Below are positions 42,608 to 52,894 of a DNA stretch of 64,000 nt, one piece after another; position 1 is the stretch's first letter; the number at the start of each line of letters is the position of its first letter. The stretch is from Mycobacterium heidelbergense (GTDB lineage: Bacteria; Actinomycetota; Actinomycetes; Mycobacteriales; Mycobacteriaceae), in NCBI RefSeq assembly GCF_010730745.1, contig NZ_AP022615.1, positions 744,001 through 808,000 on the forward strand. Reading direction: 5' to 3'. The notes under the pieces were generated by a model. It saw only the letters and a list, made by a program, of their open reading frames with translations. It searched no databases and was not told the DNA's origin. Both the position numbers and the translations under genes were made by a program.

Positions 42608-44092
42608 TCAGATCTCCACGTCCTTGTCGTAATGGACGTTGTCCTCGCGCCAACCGCCCAGGCCGTAGCCGACGCCGCGATGGTCGTCGATGAACTCGAT
42701 CCGGTCGATCCACTTGGCCATCTTGAAGCCCACCTGGGTCTCCACCCGCAGCCGCAACGGCGCACCGTGCTTGATGGGCAACGGCTTTCCGTTCATCTCG
42801 TACGCCAGGATGGTTTGCGGCTTGTAGGCGAGTTCGAGGTCCACCACCTCGTAGAACTGGCCCTCCCCCTCCGCGGCGGGTTCGTCGCGGCCGGTGTCCT
42901 GCATGGTCAGGAAGCACACGAAGCGCGCCTGCGGAAGCGGCCGCACCAGGTCCGCGAGCGACACCAGCGGGAGCCCCTTCCACTCGCCGATGCTCGACCA
43001 GCCCTGGACGCAGTTGTGCAGCACCCGTTGCCGTTGCGGTTCGGCCAGCGCGCGCAGCGCGGCCAGGTCCAAGGTCACGGGCCGCTCGACGAGGCCGCCG
43101 ACCCGCAGCCGCCAGTCGACGAAGTTGTGCACGGCCATCACCTTGTACGCGGTCGAGCACGGCGGTTTGCCGTTGACGCGGTGTTGTTCCGACAGCATCC
43201 GCTCCGGATAGTCCTGCCGGGAATCCAGCGGGCGCAGCAGGATGAGCCGGGCGCGCGTGACCACCGCACCGAGGACGCGGCGGACCTGGACCGGGCGGCG
43301 CAGGCTCCACACCGTGGCCGCGACGTGGACCGCGACGATCGCGCCGATGATCGCGAACGACAGCGCGGTCGCCGCGGTGACGTTGCGGACGGATCCGAAG
43401 ATCATCGAGGCGTTGAGCCGACCCCAGCCCCAGAAGAAGACCATCGACAGGTGGACCGCGATGAAGGCCACGAACGCGACCAGGCCCAGGAAGTGCAGGC
43501 TGCGCGCCGACTGCCGGCCGCCCCAGAGTCGCACGAACCACGGGAACCGGGCCTCGATCGCCGGGGACTGCGCCGCGCCCGTGAGGATCTGGAACGGGGC
43601 GAGCGCGAAGACGACGCCGGCGTAGGTCAGCTTCTGCATGGCGTCCAGCGGTTCGCCGGGGAGCAGCGGGGGCAGGTTGAACGTGGCGTAGGTGACGGCG
43701 TCGTTCCACGCCTCCGGGAAGATCGACCACGAGTAGGGCCAGTACCGGTGCCACTGGCCGGTGGCAAACAGCAGGACGTAGTAGGAAAGCCCGACCAGGA
43801 TCCAGCCGATCACCGAGACGAAGTGCCAGTGGCGCCCCATGCCCAATTTCTTGTGGCCGGGCAGGGCCACCAGCGAGCTGTAGTCCTCCTCCTCGTCGAG
43901 GGTGTCGTAGAGCTTGTCGGTCGGCATTGTCTTGGGGGTGAAGCGCGCCCATTCGGTGCCGGGCCTGCTGTCGTCGCGCCAGTACAGCTTGGGGTGGGTG
44001 GAGAGGATCTCGATGCCACTGCGCAGCAGCAGCGTCAGAAACAGGACGTTGAGCCAATGATCGAGGCGCAGCCACGCCGGGTAGTCGAACAC
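42608..44092 (-). CDS. cytochrome b - molybdopterin (sulfite oxidase/YedY-type) fusion oxidoreductase
   Basis: 494-aa membrane protein joining a diheme-cytochrome-b561-like N-terminal part (about residues 1-270, with five or so helices; HWLNVLFL, GRHWHFVS, LHFLGLVAFVAFIAVHLSM supply histidines) to a C-terminal Moco domain of the sulfite oxidase/YedY fold. The Moco cysteine lies in LHNCVQGWSSIGEWKG. This layout implies electron transfer between a periplasmic substrate site and the quinone pool in one chain. Start GTG with GGGAGG 13 bases upstream, at the stop of the preceding membrane gene; no ATG is available in frame. Substrate unknown. Confidence 0.8.
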   Translation of the reverse strand: MFDYPAWLRLDHWLNVLFLTLLLRSGIEILSTHPKLYWRDDSRPGTEWARFTPKTMPTDKLYDTLDEEEDYSSLVALPGHKKLGMGRHWHFVSVIGWILVGLSYYVLLFATGQWHRYWPYSWSIFPEAWNDAVTYATFNLPPLLPGEPLDAMQKLTYAGVVFALAPFQILTGAAQSPAIEARFPWFVRLWGGRQSARSLHFLGLVAFVAFIAVHLSMVFFWGWGRLNASMIFGSVRNVTAATALSFAIIGAIVAVHVAATVWSLRRPVQVRRVLGAVVTRARLILLRPLDSRQDYPERMLSEQHRVNGKPPCSTAYKVMAVHNFVDWRLRVGGLVERPVTLDLAALRALAEPQRQRVLHNCVQGWSSIGEWKGLPLVSLADLVRPLPQARFVCFLTMQDTGRDEPAAEGEGQFYEVVDLELAYKPQTILAYEMNGKPLPIKHGAPLRLRVETQVGFKMAKWIDRIEFIDDHRGVGYGLGGWREDNVHYDKDVEI

Positions 44093-44100
44093 TGTCCCGG

Positions 44101-44547
44101 TCAGTCCTCCCAGTGCCGCCGTTGCGGATAGGCGACGTTGATGCCCAGCAGCACCGACGCGTGCACGCCGAGGAAGGCGCCCGCGCAGGCGAGCACGCAG
44201 GTGGCGGGCGCGAAGTCCCAGCGTCCCGTCATCGTTGTCAGGGACGGCACGCTGGCCCACCGGGTGCCGACGTCAACCCCGAGGATGACGACCGAAAGCA
44301 AGCTGCCGAGAAGCCAACCCGCTTGGGCCACACGGGGATTGCGGCCGAATTCGATGCCGCCCGCCGCAAGCAGGCAGCCGGCGATCACGGCGGCGGCGTA
44401 CACCACGAAATATCGGGGCAGCGGCTCCCGGCCGCCCAGCAGATAGGCGTGCGTCGCGGCGATACCGAGGAGCAGGGCGGCGCCCAGACCCGCCACCACC
44501 CTGGGCAGGTCGAAGGCGACATACCCGCCAAGGCCGAGAAAACCCAC
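44101..44547 (-). CDS. four-helix membrane protein of the cytochrome b-Moco operon
   Basis: 148-aa integral membrane protein with four hydrophobic helices (about residues 10-36, 45-66, 74-98 and 112-138). No motif recognised. GTG start; the stop lies 8 nt before the cytochrome b-Moco GTG. The SigF-like -10 ends nine bases before the GTG, which predicts a leaderless or nearly leaderless mRNA. It is the first gene of a three-gene operon and may be a membrane anchor or heme-handling partner. Confidence 0.75.
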   Translation of the reverse strand: MGFLGLGGYVAFDLPRVVAGLGAALLLGIAATHAYLLGGREPLPRYFVVYAAAVIAGCLLAAGGIEFGRNPRVAQAGWLLGSLLSVVILGVDVGTRWASVPSLTTMTGRWDFAPATCVLACAGAFLGVHASVLLGINVAYPQRRHWED

Positions 44548-44556
44548 CGTCGAGAG

Positions 44557-44582
44557 ATACCCCGCGGCGTCGGTCCCAAACG
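44557..44582 (-). promoter_or_regulatory. SigF-like promoter of the cytochrome b-Moco operon
   Basis: Reverse strand CGTTT-N15-GGGTAT with a perfect -10, nine bases upstream of the first GTG of the operon. Confidence 0.55.
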
Positions 44583-44663
44583 AAATCGGCGATGAGCCGC
44601 CTCCCGCGCGCGATCGTCGTCGGGCTACATTTTCGGCAGGATTCCAGGGAAGGAGGCACCCGC

Positions 44664-45650
44664 GTGACCGATCCTCAGGATCCGTTCGGGTACAACCCGT
44701 TCACTTACGATCCGCTCGGCCGGGTGCCACCCGCCGGCCCGCCGGTGGAACCGCCGCCGCCCGCACCGCCCTACCGCCCGCCCGTCAACACCGTGGCGAC
44801 GCTGTCGCTGGTGTTCGCGTTCGTGTTCCCGCCCGCGGGCGCGATCCTGGGGCACCTGGGGCTGGCGCAGATCCGCCGCACGGGTGAGCTTGGCCGGGAC
44901 CGCGCGCTGGCCGGGGTGGCGCTGTCCTATGCGTTCATCACGCTCACGGTCGTCGCGCTGGTCGCATGGGCCGCCCTGGCGACCTTCACGTCCACGTCCG
45001 GTCGGACCGCGGCGCCCGCGACGACCACTACGGCACCCGCGGGGCCGACGGTCGAGCCGGCCGCCATGGCGACGCTCCTGCCCGGTCTCGACGACCTGAA
45101 GACCATCACCGGCGACCAGAACCTCGAGGCCGGTCAGACGTGGGACCATCCGGCCAGGTCCGACAGGGAGGGGACCATCGACCGTCCGGAGTGCTGGGGA
45201 AGCATCCTGCCCGGGACCCCGGACGCGTACACCGTCGACGCGATTTTCGGATACCGCGCGCAGGAATTTTCCGACTCGCGCAGCCTGTTCACGTCGATGC
45301 AGGTGATCCAGGCCGCCTCGGCCTTCCGCGATCCGGCCGCGGCGCAGTCGCAACTGGCGAAGCTGCTGGCCGGCTGGCGCCAGTGCGGCGGCCTGACGGT
45401 CAGCGTCTCGGCTCCCAACGGGGAAACGATCCCCTTTGTGCTGGGGGTCGCGTCCAATGCCGGCAACGGCGTCACGACGATGGACCTGGCGCCCAAGGGC
45501 CTGCAGGTGCGCTCCGCCCGCGCCATCGCGGCGAAAGCCAACGTCGTCATCGACCTGTACGTGTCGGCCAGCGGCACCACCGACGGCGGCGGCCCCCGGC
45601 AGTCTGTCGTGGGCATCGCCGACTACATGCTCAACAAGATTCCCGGCTGA
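44664..45650 (+). CDS. DUF4190 membrane protein with PknH-like extracellular sensor domain
   Basis: 328 aa. N-terminal Pro/Gly-rich cytosolic segment, a DUF4190 two-helix membrane unit (about residues 45-108: VATLSLVFAFVFPPAGAILGHLGLAQIRRTGELGRDRALAGVALSYAF), a Thr/Ala linker and a C-terminal extracytoplasmic domain of the PknH sensor type (GDQNLEAGQTWDH...PECWGSILPGTPDAYT...WRQCGGLTV) with paired cysteines. Mycobacterial proteins like this are called sensor domain-containing proteins; the ligand is unknown and no kinase domain is attached. GTG start with GGAGG seven bases upstream. Confidence 0.85.
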   Translation: MTDPQDPFGYNPFTYDPLGRVPPAGPPVEPPPPAPPYRPPVNTVATLSLVFAFVFPPAGAILGHLGLAQIRRTGELGRDRALAGVALSYAFITLTVVALVAWAALATFTSTSGRTAAPATTTTAPAGPTVEPAAMATLLPGLDDLKTITGDQNLEAGQTWDHPARSDREGTIDRPECWGSILPGTPDAYTVDAIFGYRAQEFSDSRSLFTSMQVIQAASAFRDPAAAQSQLAKLLAGWRQCGGLTVSVSAPNGETIPFVLGVASNAGNGVTTMDLAPKGLQVRSARAIAAKANVVIDLYVSASGTTDGGGPRQSVVGIADYMLNKIPG

Positions 45651-45672
45651 CGGCCCAGTCGGGTGACCGGCG

Positions 45673-46452
45673 TTACGGCTGCGCGGGGTCCGCGAACGCC
45701 GCGGGGCCGGCCGGCGCTCCCCGGGCCACCACGACCGGCAACGACGTCGCCGCGTCGGTGCGCAGGATCGCGTGCACCACGTCCACGAGGTCCTCGACCG
45801 GCATCAACTTGCCGGGCATGCAGCCGCGGGACGCCCACAGCGGGACGGCCTTCATGGCGAGGTCCATGTCCCAGCCGGCGTTCATCCCGGTTTGGCCGTC
45901 GCCCTCGCCGCCCGCGCACTCCCCCACGATGAGGCAGGTGAAGCCGATGTCGGGGTGCTCGGCCCGCCACGCGTCGACGAGCCGCTCGAGGGCCGCCTTG
46001 CTGACGCCGTACGCCCCGAGGCCCGGCCAGGGCGGCCCGAAGGTGCCCGCGTCGGAGGAGAGGTAGACGGCCTTGCCCGCGGAGGCGGTCAGGTGCGGGA
46101 CGGCCGCGGCGGTCACCAGCGCCGCGCCGATGACGTTGGTGTCGAAGATGCGCCGCCACGTGTCGGCGTCGGTGTCGACCATGCGGACGAGCGGCCCGAC
46201 GGCGGGCGTGTAGACGAGGTTGTCGATGCCGCCCAGGGCGCCGGCGGCGTCGCCGATCGCCTTGCGGCACGAGGCCTCGTCGGTGACGTCGCATTCGATG
46301 GCGATCGCGTCGGGGCCGGCGTCCGTGGCCGCGGCCTCGATGCGTTGGCGGCGCCGGGCCAGCAGCGCCACCCGATCGCCGCGCCGGGCCAGGCCGACAC
46401 CTATGCAGCGCCCCAGCCCGCTGGAGGCGCCCACCACCACCGTCCTTGACAT
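45673..46452 (-). CDS. short-chain dehydrogenase/reductase
   Basis: 259-aa classical-length SDR: cofactor loop GASSGLG at about residues 8-14, VTDEASCRKAIGDAAGALGG, and YGVSK active-site Tyr/Lys with SSDAGTF serine. The NNAG motif is replaced by NLVYTPA, as in some divergent SDRs. C-terminal segment WDMDLAMKAVPLWASRGCMPGKLMPVEDLVDVV. Substrate unknown. ATG with GGAGAGGG upstream. Unlike the two other SDRs in the window it is intact. Confidence 0.85.
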   Translation of the reverse strand: MSRTVVVGASSGLGRCIGVGLARRGDRVALLARRRQRIEAAATDAGPDAIAIECDVTDEASCRKAIGDAAGALGGIDNLVYTPAVGPLVRMVDTDADTWRRIFDTNVIGAALVTAAAVPHLTASAGKAVYLSSDAGTFGPPWPGLGAYGVSKAALERLVDAWRAEHPDIGFTCLIVGECAGGEGDGQTGMNAGWDMDLAMKAVPLWASRGCMPGKLMPVEDLVDVVHAILRTDAATSLPVVVARGAPAGPAAFADPAQP

Positions 46453-46535
46453 ATTCGCCCTCTCCTGTAACGAGCCCGCCGCAGGCCCAGCGTATCGGCC
46501 GGGGGCCGGGCCCGTGACGATCGGGCGGATTTGTG

Positions 46536-48695
<2,160 letters not shown>

Positions 48696-48705
48696 GGCGC
48701 ATGTG

Positions 48706-48732
48706 ATACCCGACCGGCGCGGCGGTCAAACC
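48706..48732 (-). promoter_or_regulatory. SigF-like promoter of glgX
   Basis: Reverse strand GGTTT-N16-GGGTAT, a full match to the mycobacterial SigF consensus. It is the best example in the window. Confidence 0.6.
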
Positions 48733-48775
48733 GCCGTCCGGGCCGCAAACGGAAAGCGTTGCAGCCCAGTGATTT

Positions 48776-49957
48776 TCAGGGTTTCAGGATGACCTTGACG
48801 GCTCCGTCCTGCTTCTTCTGGAAGATCTCGTAGGCGTGCGGGGCCTGGTCGAGGGGCAGCACGTGAGTGGCGAACCCGTCGACGCCGAGCGGGTCGTCGT
48901 CGGTCAGCAACGGCATGATGTCATCGACCCACTTCTTGACGTTGGCCTGCCCCATCCGCAGGGTCACTTGCTTGTCGAACAGCTTGAGCATCGGCAGGGG
49001 ATCGGCGGCCCCGCCATAGACGCCGACCAGCGAGATCGTTCCGCCGCGCCGCACGATCTCGATGGCGGAGTGCAGGGCGCCGAGCCGGTCCACGCCGGCC
49101 GTCTGCAGCAGCCGCCTGGCCACCGCGTCCGGCAGCATCGTGCTCGCTTGTTGGGCCAGCCGGGCGGCCGGGGAACCGTGCGCCTCCATGCCCACGGCGT
49201 CGATCACCGAGTCCGCGCCCCGGCCGTCCGTCAGATCCCGGATCGCGTCACCGAGCGAGGCATCGAGGCGCCCCAGGTCGACGGTGTGAATGCCGCGCTG
49301 GGCGGCGCGGGCCAGGCGTTCGGGCACCAGGTCGACGGCGATGACCCGGTAGCCGAGGTGGTCGGCGATGCGCGCGGCCATGTCCCCGATCGGGCCCAGG
49401 CCCAGGACGGCCACCGTTCCGCCGTCGGGGATGTCGGCGTACGCCACCGCCTGCCAGGCGGTGGGTAGCACGTCGGACAGATACACGAATCGCGAATCCG
49501 GCGGTCCGACAGGGACTTTGATGTGGGTGAACTGGGCCTGCGGCACGCGGAGCAGTTCGGCCTGGCCGCCGGGGACTTCGCCGTAGAGCTCCGAATAGCC
49601 GAAAAGCGCCGCCCCCATGCCCTTCTCGCGCACCTGGGTGGTTTCACACTGGGTGAAAAGCTGCTTGTCGCACATGAAGCAGTGGCCGCAGGAGATCTGA
49701 AACGGGATGACGACGCGGTCCCCGACCCGAAGGTCGCCGGTTTCTCCTCCGACTTCGCGGACGATCCCCATGGGTTCGTGGCCGAGGATGTCCCCCGGTT
49801 TCATGAAGGCCCCGAGGATTTCGTAGAGGTGCAGGTCGGACCCGCAGATGTTGGTCGAGGTGACCTCGACGATGGCATCGGTGGGTTGTTCGATCTTCGG
49901 GTCGGGCCTCGACTCCACGCGCACGTCGCGCTTGCCGTGCCACGTCACAGCTCGCAT
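48776..49957 (-). CDS. zinc-dependent alcohol dehydrogenase (formaldehyde dehydrogenase-like)
   Basis: 393-aa medium-chain dehydrogenase. Catalytic zinc ligands in TNICGSDLHLYE (Cys38) and LGHEPMG (His60/Glu61); structural zinc loop CGHCFMCDKQLFTQC; Rossmann motif VLGLGPIG. The insert between Rossmann and C-terminal parts (AHGSPAARLAQQASTMLPDAVARRLLQ) is like that of glutathione-independent formaldehyde dehydrogenase-type enzymes. ATG is preferred to a GTG two codons earlier because GGGAG sits five bases before it. Monocistronic, with its own SigF-like promoter. Confidence 0.88.
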   Translation of the reverse strand: MRAVTWHGKRDVRVESRPDPKIEQPTDAIVEVTSTNICGSDLHLYEILGAFMKPGDILGHEPMGIVREVGGETGDLRVGDRVVIPFQISCGHCFMCDKQLFTQCETTQVREKGMGAALFGYSELYGEVPGGQAELLRVPQAQFTHIKVPVGPPDSRFVYLSDVLPTAWQAVAYADIPDGGTVAVLGLGPIGDMAARIADHLGYRVIAVDLVPERLARAAQRGIHTVDLGRLDASLGDAIRDLTDGRGADSVIDAVGMEAHGSPAARLAQQASTMLPDAVARRLLQTAGVDRLGALHSAIEIVRRGGTISLVGVYGGAADPLPMLKLFDKQVTLRMGQANVKKWVDDIMPLLTDDDPLGVDGFATHVLPLDQAPHAYEIFQKKQDGAVKVILKP

Positions 49958-49997
49958 AAACACTCCCGCTTGGACTGTCGACGGTGATAGCCGGCTG

Positions 49998-50023
49998 ATA
50001 CCCGTCTCAAACCCGTTGAAACG
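49998..50023 (-). promoter_or_regulatory. SigF-like promoter of the zinc alcohol dehydrogenase
   Basis: Reverse strand CGTTT-N15-GGGTAT with a perfect -10, 40 nt before the ATG and just past the stop of the upstream ANTAR gene. Confidence 0.55.
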
Positions 50024-50028
50024 CCGGG

Positions 50029-50751
50029 CTACGCGCAGCCGTCGCTTTCCCGGCGGCGCTTGAGCGGATGTTCGCTGTCGATCAGCGCTTTGGCGATGTC
50101 GATCAACTTGGTGTTGGACTGTTGCGACAGCCGCCCGAGGAGCTCAAACGCTTCGACGGCGTCGAGATCGAAGCGTTCCATGATGACCCCCTTGGCCTGG
50201 CCGATGAGGTCGCGCGACGCCAGGGCGCTGCGGAACTGATCCTGGCGGCGCATCATCGACCAGGCCAAGGCGACGTGGGTGGCGAAAACACCGCCAAGCT
50301 CCCGCGATTCGTCGGTAAAGGCGTGTGGACGGTCGGCAAAGAAATTCAGCGCGGCCATGCCGCTGCCGTCGACGAACAACTCGTACGACAGGACCGAGCG
50401 GATCGGGGTCTGCTCGAGCGCGCACCGCCGATAGAGCGGCCAGCGGCGGTCGACGGTCAGGTCGTTGACGTGCATCATGTGGTGTTCCCACACCGCCGAC
50501 AGACAGGGCCCTTCGCGGTACTTGTTCTGGACCGCGTCCAGCAGCATCGCGTAGCGATGTGTGGCGGCCACACAGGTGACCGCCTTGCCCTTGTCGGCGA
50601 GGGTGATCCCGGCGTACCGGCAGCCCGGCACGTGTTGAGCGCCACTGTCGAGGAGTTCGCGCAACCCCACGTTCGTTTCCGTGCCGTGGCGGTCGAGGCT
50701 GGCCACCAGTCCCGCCAGCTGCGCAACGATGGTGTTATTGCCATCCGGCAC
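50029..50751 (-). CDS. GAF and ANTAR domain RNA-binding regulator
   Basis: 240-aa protein with an N-terminal GAF sensory domain (about residues 15-165) and a C-terminal ANTAR RNA-binding domain (about 172-230: LASRDLIGQAKGVIMERFDLDAVEAFELLGRLSQQSNTKLIDIA). ANTAR proteins bind paired hairpins in mRNA leaders and act as antiterminators; GAF domains sense small molecules or redox state. GTG start with GAGGGGG nine bases upstream. No obvious ANTAR target hairpin pair was found next to it. Confidence 0.88.
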   Translation of the reverse strand: MPDGNNTIVAQLAGLVASLDRHGTETNVGLRELLDSGAQHVPGCRYAGITLADKGKAVTCVAATHRYAMLLDAVQNKYREGPCLSAVWEHHMMHVNDLTVDRRWPLYRRCALEQTPIRSVLSYELFVDGSGMAALNFFADRPHAFTDESRELGGVFATHVALAWSMMRRQDQFRSALASRDLIGQAKGVIMERFDLDAVEAFELLGRLSQQSNTKLIDIAKALIDSEHPLKRRRESDGCA

Positions 50752-51056
50752 GACATCACCCCCTCGAGGGCTTCCGGGCCGCCCGGCGCTGCGCCCCGGC
50801 GGATACCTACTGCACTTGTGTCATCGTGGCGGCGACAAAATCAGCCACCAAACGAAGTCTATGAGCCAGGCAACGAAGTGCAAAGCACAGAACGGATGCC
50901 CGGGGCGGCCCGAACCGGGGCACGAGGACGTCCGCACCTTCGAATCGGTGCCGAGGCAGGTAAAGAGTTGGCGACCAACAACTTTCATGCCCGCCATCTC
51001 GGCGACGCCCGCGCCGACCCGGGACCGCCCGCCGAATCCGCTCTACACTCGGGACG
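50752..51056. other. 305-bp intergenic region between divergent ANTAR and NDH-2-like genes
   Basis: No supported gene: short frames here (for instance one starting MSQATKCKAQNG at 50861) have no ribosome binding site and run into the next gene out of frame. It must hold the two divergent promoters; only the NDH-2-side -10 is convincing. Confidence 0.5.
51044..51049 (+). promoter_or_regulatory. -10 element TACACT giving a leaderless NDH-2-like transcript
   Basis: TACACT fits TANNNT and ends seven bases before the GTG start, so transcription would begin at or next to the initiation codon. This agrees with the weak ribosome binding site. Confidence 0.45.
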
Positions 51057-52367
51057 GTGACCTCGATCGCGATAGTGGGCAGCGGCTTCACCGGATTCAC
51101 CTGCGCCCGCCGGCTGGCCCGAATCCTCGGCCGGCGGCGCGCGCCGGTCGACATCACGATGATTTCTCCGGTCGATTACATGCTCTACACGCCGCTGCTG
51201 CCGGACGTCGCCGGCGGCGTCGTCGACGCCCGCTTCGTCGCGGTGCCCCTTGCCAACACGCTCGACGGTGTCCACACGGTGCGCGGCCGTGTCGACGGTG
51301 TCGACTTCGCGCGGCGCACCCTGACGTATTGCGATCCCGAGGAACGCAGCCACAGCCTGTCCTGGGACCGCCTGGTGCTGACCCCGGGATCGGTGACACG
51401 GCTGTTCGACGTGCCGGGGCTGGCGACGCACGCGCGGGGCCTGAAGACCACCGCCGAGGCGCTCTACCTGCGCGACCACTTCGTCGAGCAGCTCGAGCTG
51501 GCCAACATCGAGGACGACCCCAGGGCGGCCGCGGCGCGGCGCACCGTCGTGGTGGTCGGCGCCTCGTATTCGGGCACCGAGCTGGTCGCGCAACTGCGGG
51601 CGCTGGCCGACGCGGCGGCCAAGCAGATGGGATTCAAGGCCGCCGACGTCACGTTCCTGTTGCTCGATCTTGCCGACCAGGTCATGCCCGAGGTCGGCCA
51701 GAAGCTCGGCGATGCCGCGCTGAAGGTGCTGCGCCGCCGCGGCATCGACGTCCGGCTCGGCGTCACGCTCAAGGAGGCACACGCGGATCACGTTGTGCTG
51801 AGCGATGATTCGCGTATTGGCACGCACACGATCGCCTGGGTGACGGGGGTGACCGGCGCCCCGTTGATTCAGGATCTGGGGTTGCCGACCGAGCGGGGCC
51901 GCCTCAAGGTCCGGGCCGATCTCCAGGTGCCGGGGCACCCCGACGTCTTCGCGGCCGGTGACGCGGCCGCGGTTCCCGACCTGACGCAGCCCGGAAAGAT
52001 CACGCCGCCCACCGCGCAGCACGCCACCCGCCAGGGCAAGGTGCTCGCCCGAAACGTCGCCGCCAGCCTCGGCTACGGCACGAACAAGCGATACAAGCAC
52101 CGCAACCTGGGCCTGGTGGTCGACCTGGGGCCCGGGTATGCCGTGGCCAACCCGCTCAACGTGCACCTGTCGGGGCTGCCCGCGAAGGCCGTGACCCGGG
52201 CCTACCACCTCTACGCGATCCCGCGGCCGGTCAACCGGTGGGCGGTGTCGCTGGCCTACCTGACCGACGCGCTGTTCGACCGGTCGGTGGTATCGATCGG
52301 CCTGTCCTCCGAGGAGGGCGCGCAATTCGCGGCCAGCGAGGGCATCCCGATGCCGAAGACCAGCTGA
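51057..52367 (+). CDS. NAD(P)/FAD-dependent oxidoreductase, type II NADH dehydrogenase-like
   Basis: 436-aa two-dinucleotide-binding flavoprotein: FAD motif IVGSGFTGFTCARRL at the N-terminus, second Rossmann motif VVVGASYSGTELVAQL at about 164-180, and ATG-like DVFAAGDAAAVPDLTQ before the C-terminal FAD site. The C-terminal helices that would touch the membrane are present (YHLYAIPRPVNRWAVSLAYLTDALF). Probably oxidises NADH with quinone, without proton pumping, in parallel with the nuo complex at the left end of the window; sulfide:quinone reductase is the alternative, but its catalytic cysteines were not seen. Confidence 0.84.
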   Translation: MTSIAIVGSGFTGFTCARRLARILGRRRAPVDITMISPVDYMLYTPLLPDVAGGVVDARFVAVPLANTLDGVHTVRGRVDGVDFARRTLTYCDPEERSHSLSWDRLVLTPGSVTRLFDVPGLATHARGLKTTAEALYLRDHFVEQLELANIEDDPRAAAARRTVVVVGASYSGTELVAQLRALADAAAKQMGFKAADVTFLLLDLADQVMPEVGQKLGDAALKVLRRRGIDVRLGVTLKEAHADHVVLSDDSRIGTHTIAWVTGVTGAPLIQDLGLPTERGRLKVRADLQVPGHPDVFAAGDAAAVPDLTQPGKITPPTAQHATRQGKVLARNVAASLGYGTNKRYKHRNLGLVVDLGPGYAVANPLNVHLSGLPAKAVTRAYHLYAIPRPVNRWAVSLAYLTDALFDRSVVSIGLSSEEGAQFAASEGIPMPKTS

Positions 52368-52373
52368 CGCGCA

Positions 52374-52757
52374 TCAGGTCGCGTCCGCCTCCCGCCGCTT
52401 GGCGGCCCCCCTCGACGGGGTCACCTTCGCCGAGTTCCGCAAGGAGCGGTTGGTGGACCGCAGGTCGGTATTGGCCGCCGATAGGGCGGCGTTGTCGTCT
52501 TCCAGGCTCAGGATGCGGGCAATGCCGGCCAGGTTGACCCCGGCGTCGACCAGCGCGCTGATGCGCTGCAGCCGGGTCAGGTCGTCGGCGCTGTAGCGTC
52601 GGGTCCCGCCGCCGCTTCGGGCCGGCCGCAAAAGCCCATGCCGTTCGTAGAGGCGCAGTGACTGCACCGCGACGCCGGAAAGCTCGGCGGCCACCGAGAT
52701 TCCGTACACCCCCCGATCGGGCGCCGGCGCACCGCTGTCGCCAGTGTTGTCCGTCAT
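52374..52757 (-). CDS. MerR family regulator (HspR-like)
   Basis: 127-aa regulator with the MerR helix-turn-helix at the N-terminus (YGISVAAELSGVAVQSLRLYERHGLLRPARSGGGTRRYSADDLTRLQRISALV), a short dimerisation helix and a basic tail. HspR repressors of heat-shock genes have this architecture and here the gene is divergent from hsp20. Start is the ATG with AAGGAG eight bases upstream; a longer frame starts six codons earlier. Its stop is 6 bp from the stop of the NDH-2-like gene. Confidence 0.87.
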   Translation of the reverse strand: MTDNTGDSGAPAPDRGVYGISVAAELSGVAVQSLRLYERHGLLRPARSGGGTRRYSADDLTRLQRISALVDAGVNLAGIARILSLEDDNAALSAANTDLRSTNRSLRNSAKVTPSRGAAKRREADAT

Positions 52758-52803
52758 CGGGCGTCTCCTTAGCAAACAGACACAGAAAACCTGTTTATCA
52801 CAG

Positions 52804-52832
52804 TTGCATCCTACTGTCGATAGTGCTATATA
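52804..52832 (+). promoter_or_regulatory. housekeeping-type promoter of hsp20
   Basis: TTGCAT-N17-TATATA, near the sigma-70/SigA consensus with ideal spacing. The spacer contains an imperfect palindrome ACTGTCGATAGT (52813-52824). Confidence 0.55.
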
Positions 52833-52836
52833 AAAC

Positions 52837-52854
52837 CTATGTCGCTTGACATAG
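52837..52854. promoter_or_regulatory. inverted repeat at the hsp20 transcription start, candidate MerR/HspR operator
   Basis: CTATGT-N6-ACATAG, perfect 6-bp arms, overlaps the predicted hsp20 start point just downstream of TATATA. A repressor there would block transcription. It is not the classical HAIR motif. Confidence 0.45.
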
Positions 52855-52894
52855 AAAAATAGCAGGCTTTCACACGATCAGATTGGAGTGAGAC

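Noticed and set aside
50861..51056. Small gene starting MSQATKCKAQNG
   Set aside because: No ribosome binding site and the frame continues deep into the NDH-2-like gene as a shadow.
52758..52894. HAIR motif for HspR
   Set aside because: No CTTGAGT-N7-ACTCAAG-like sequence; a lone CTTGACA occurs but without a partner.
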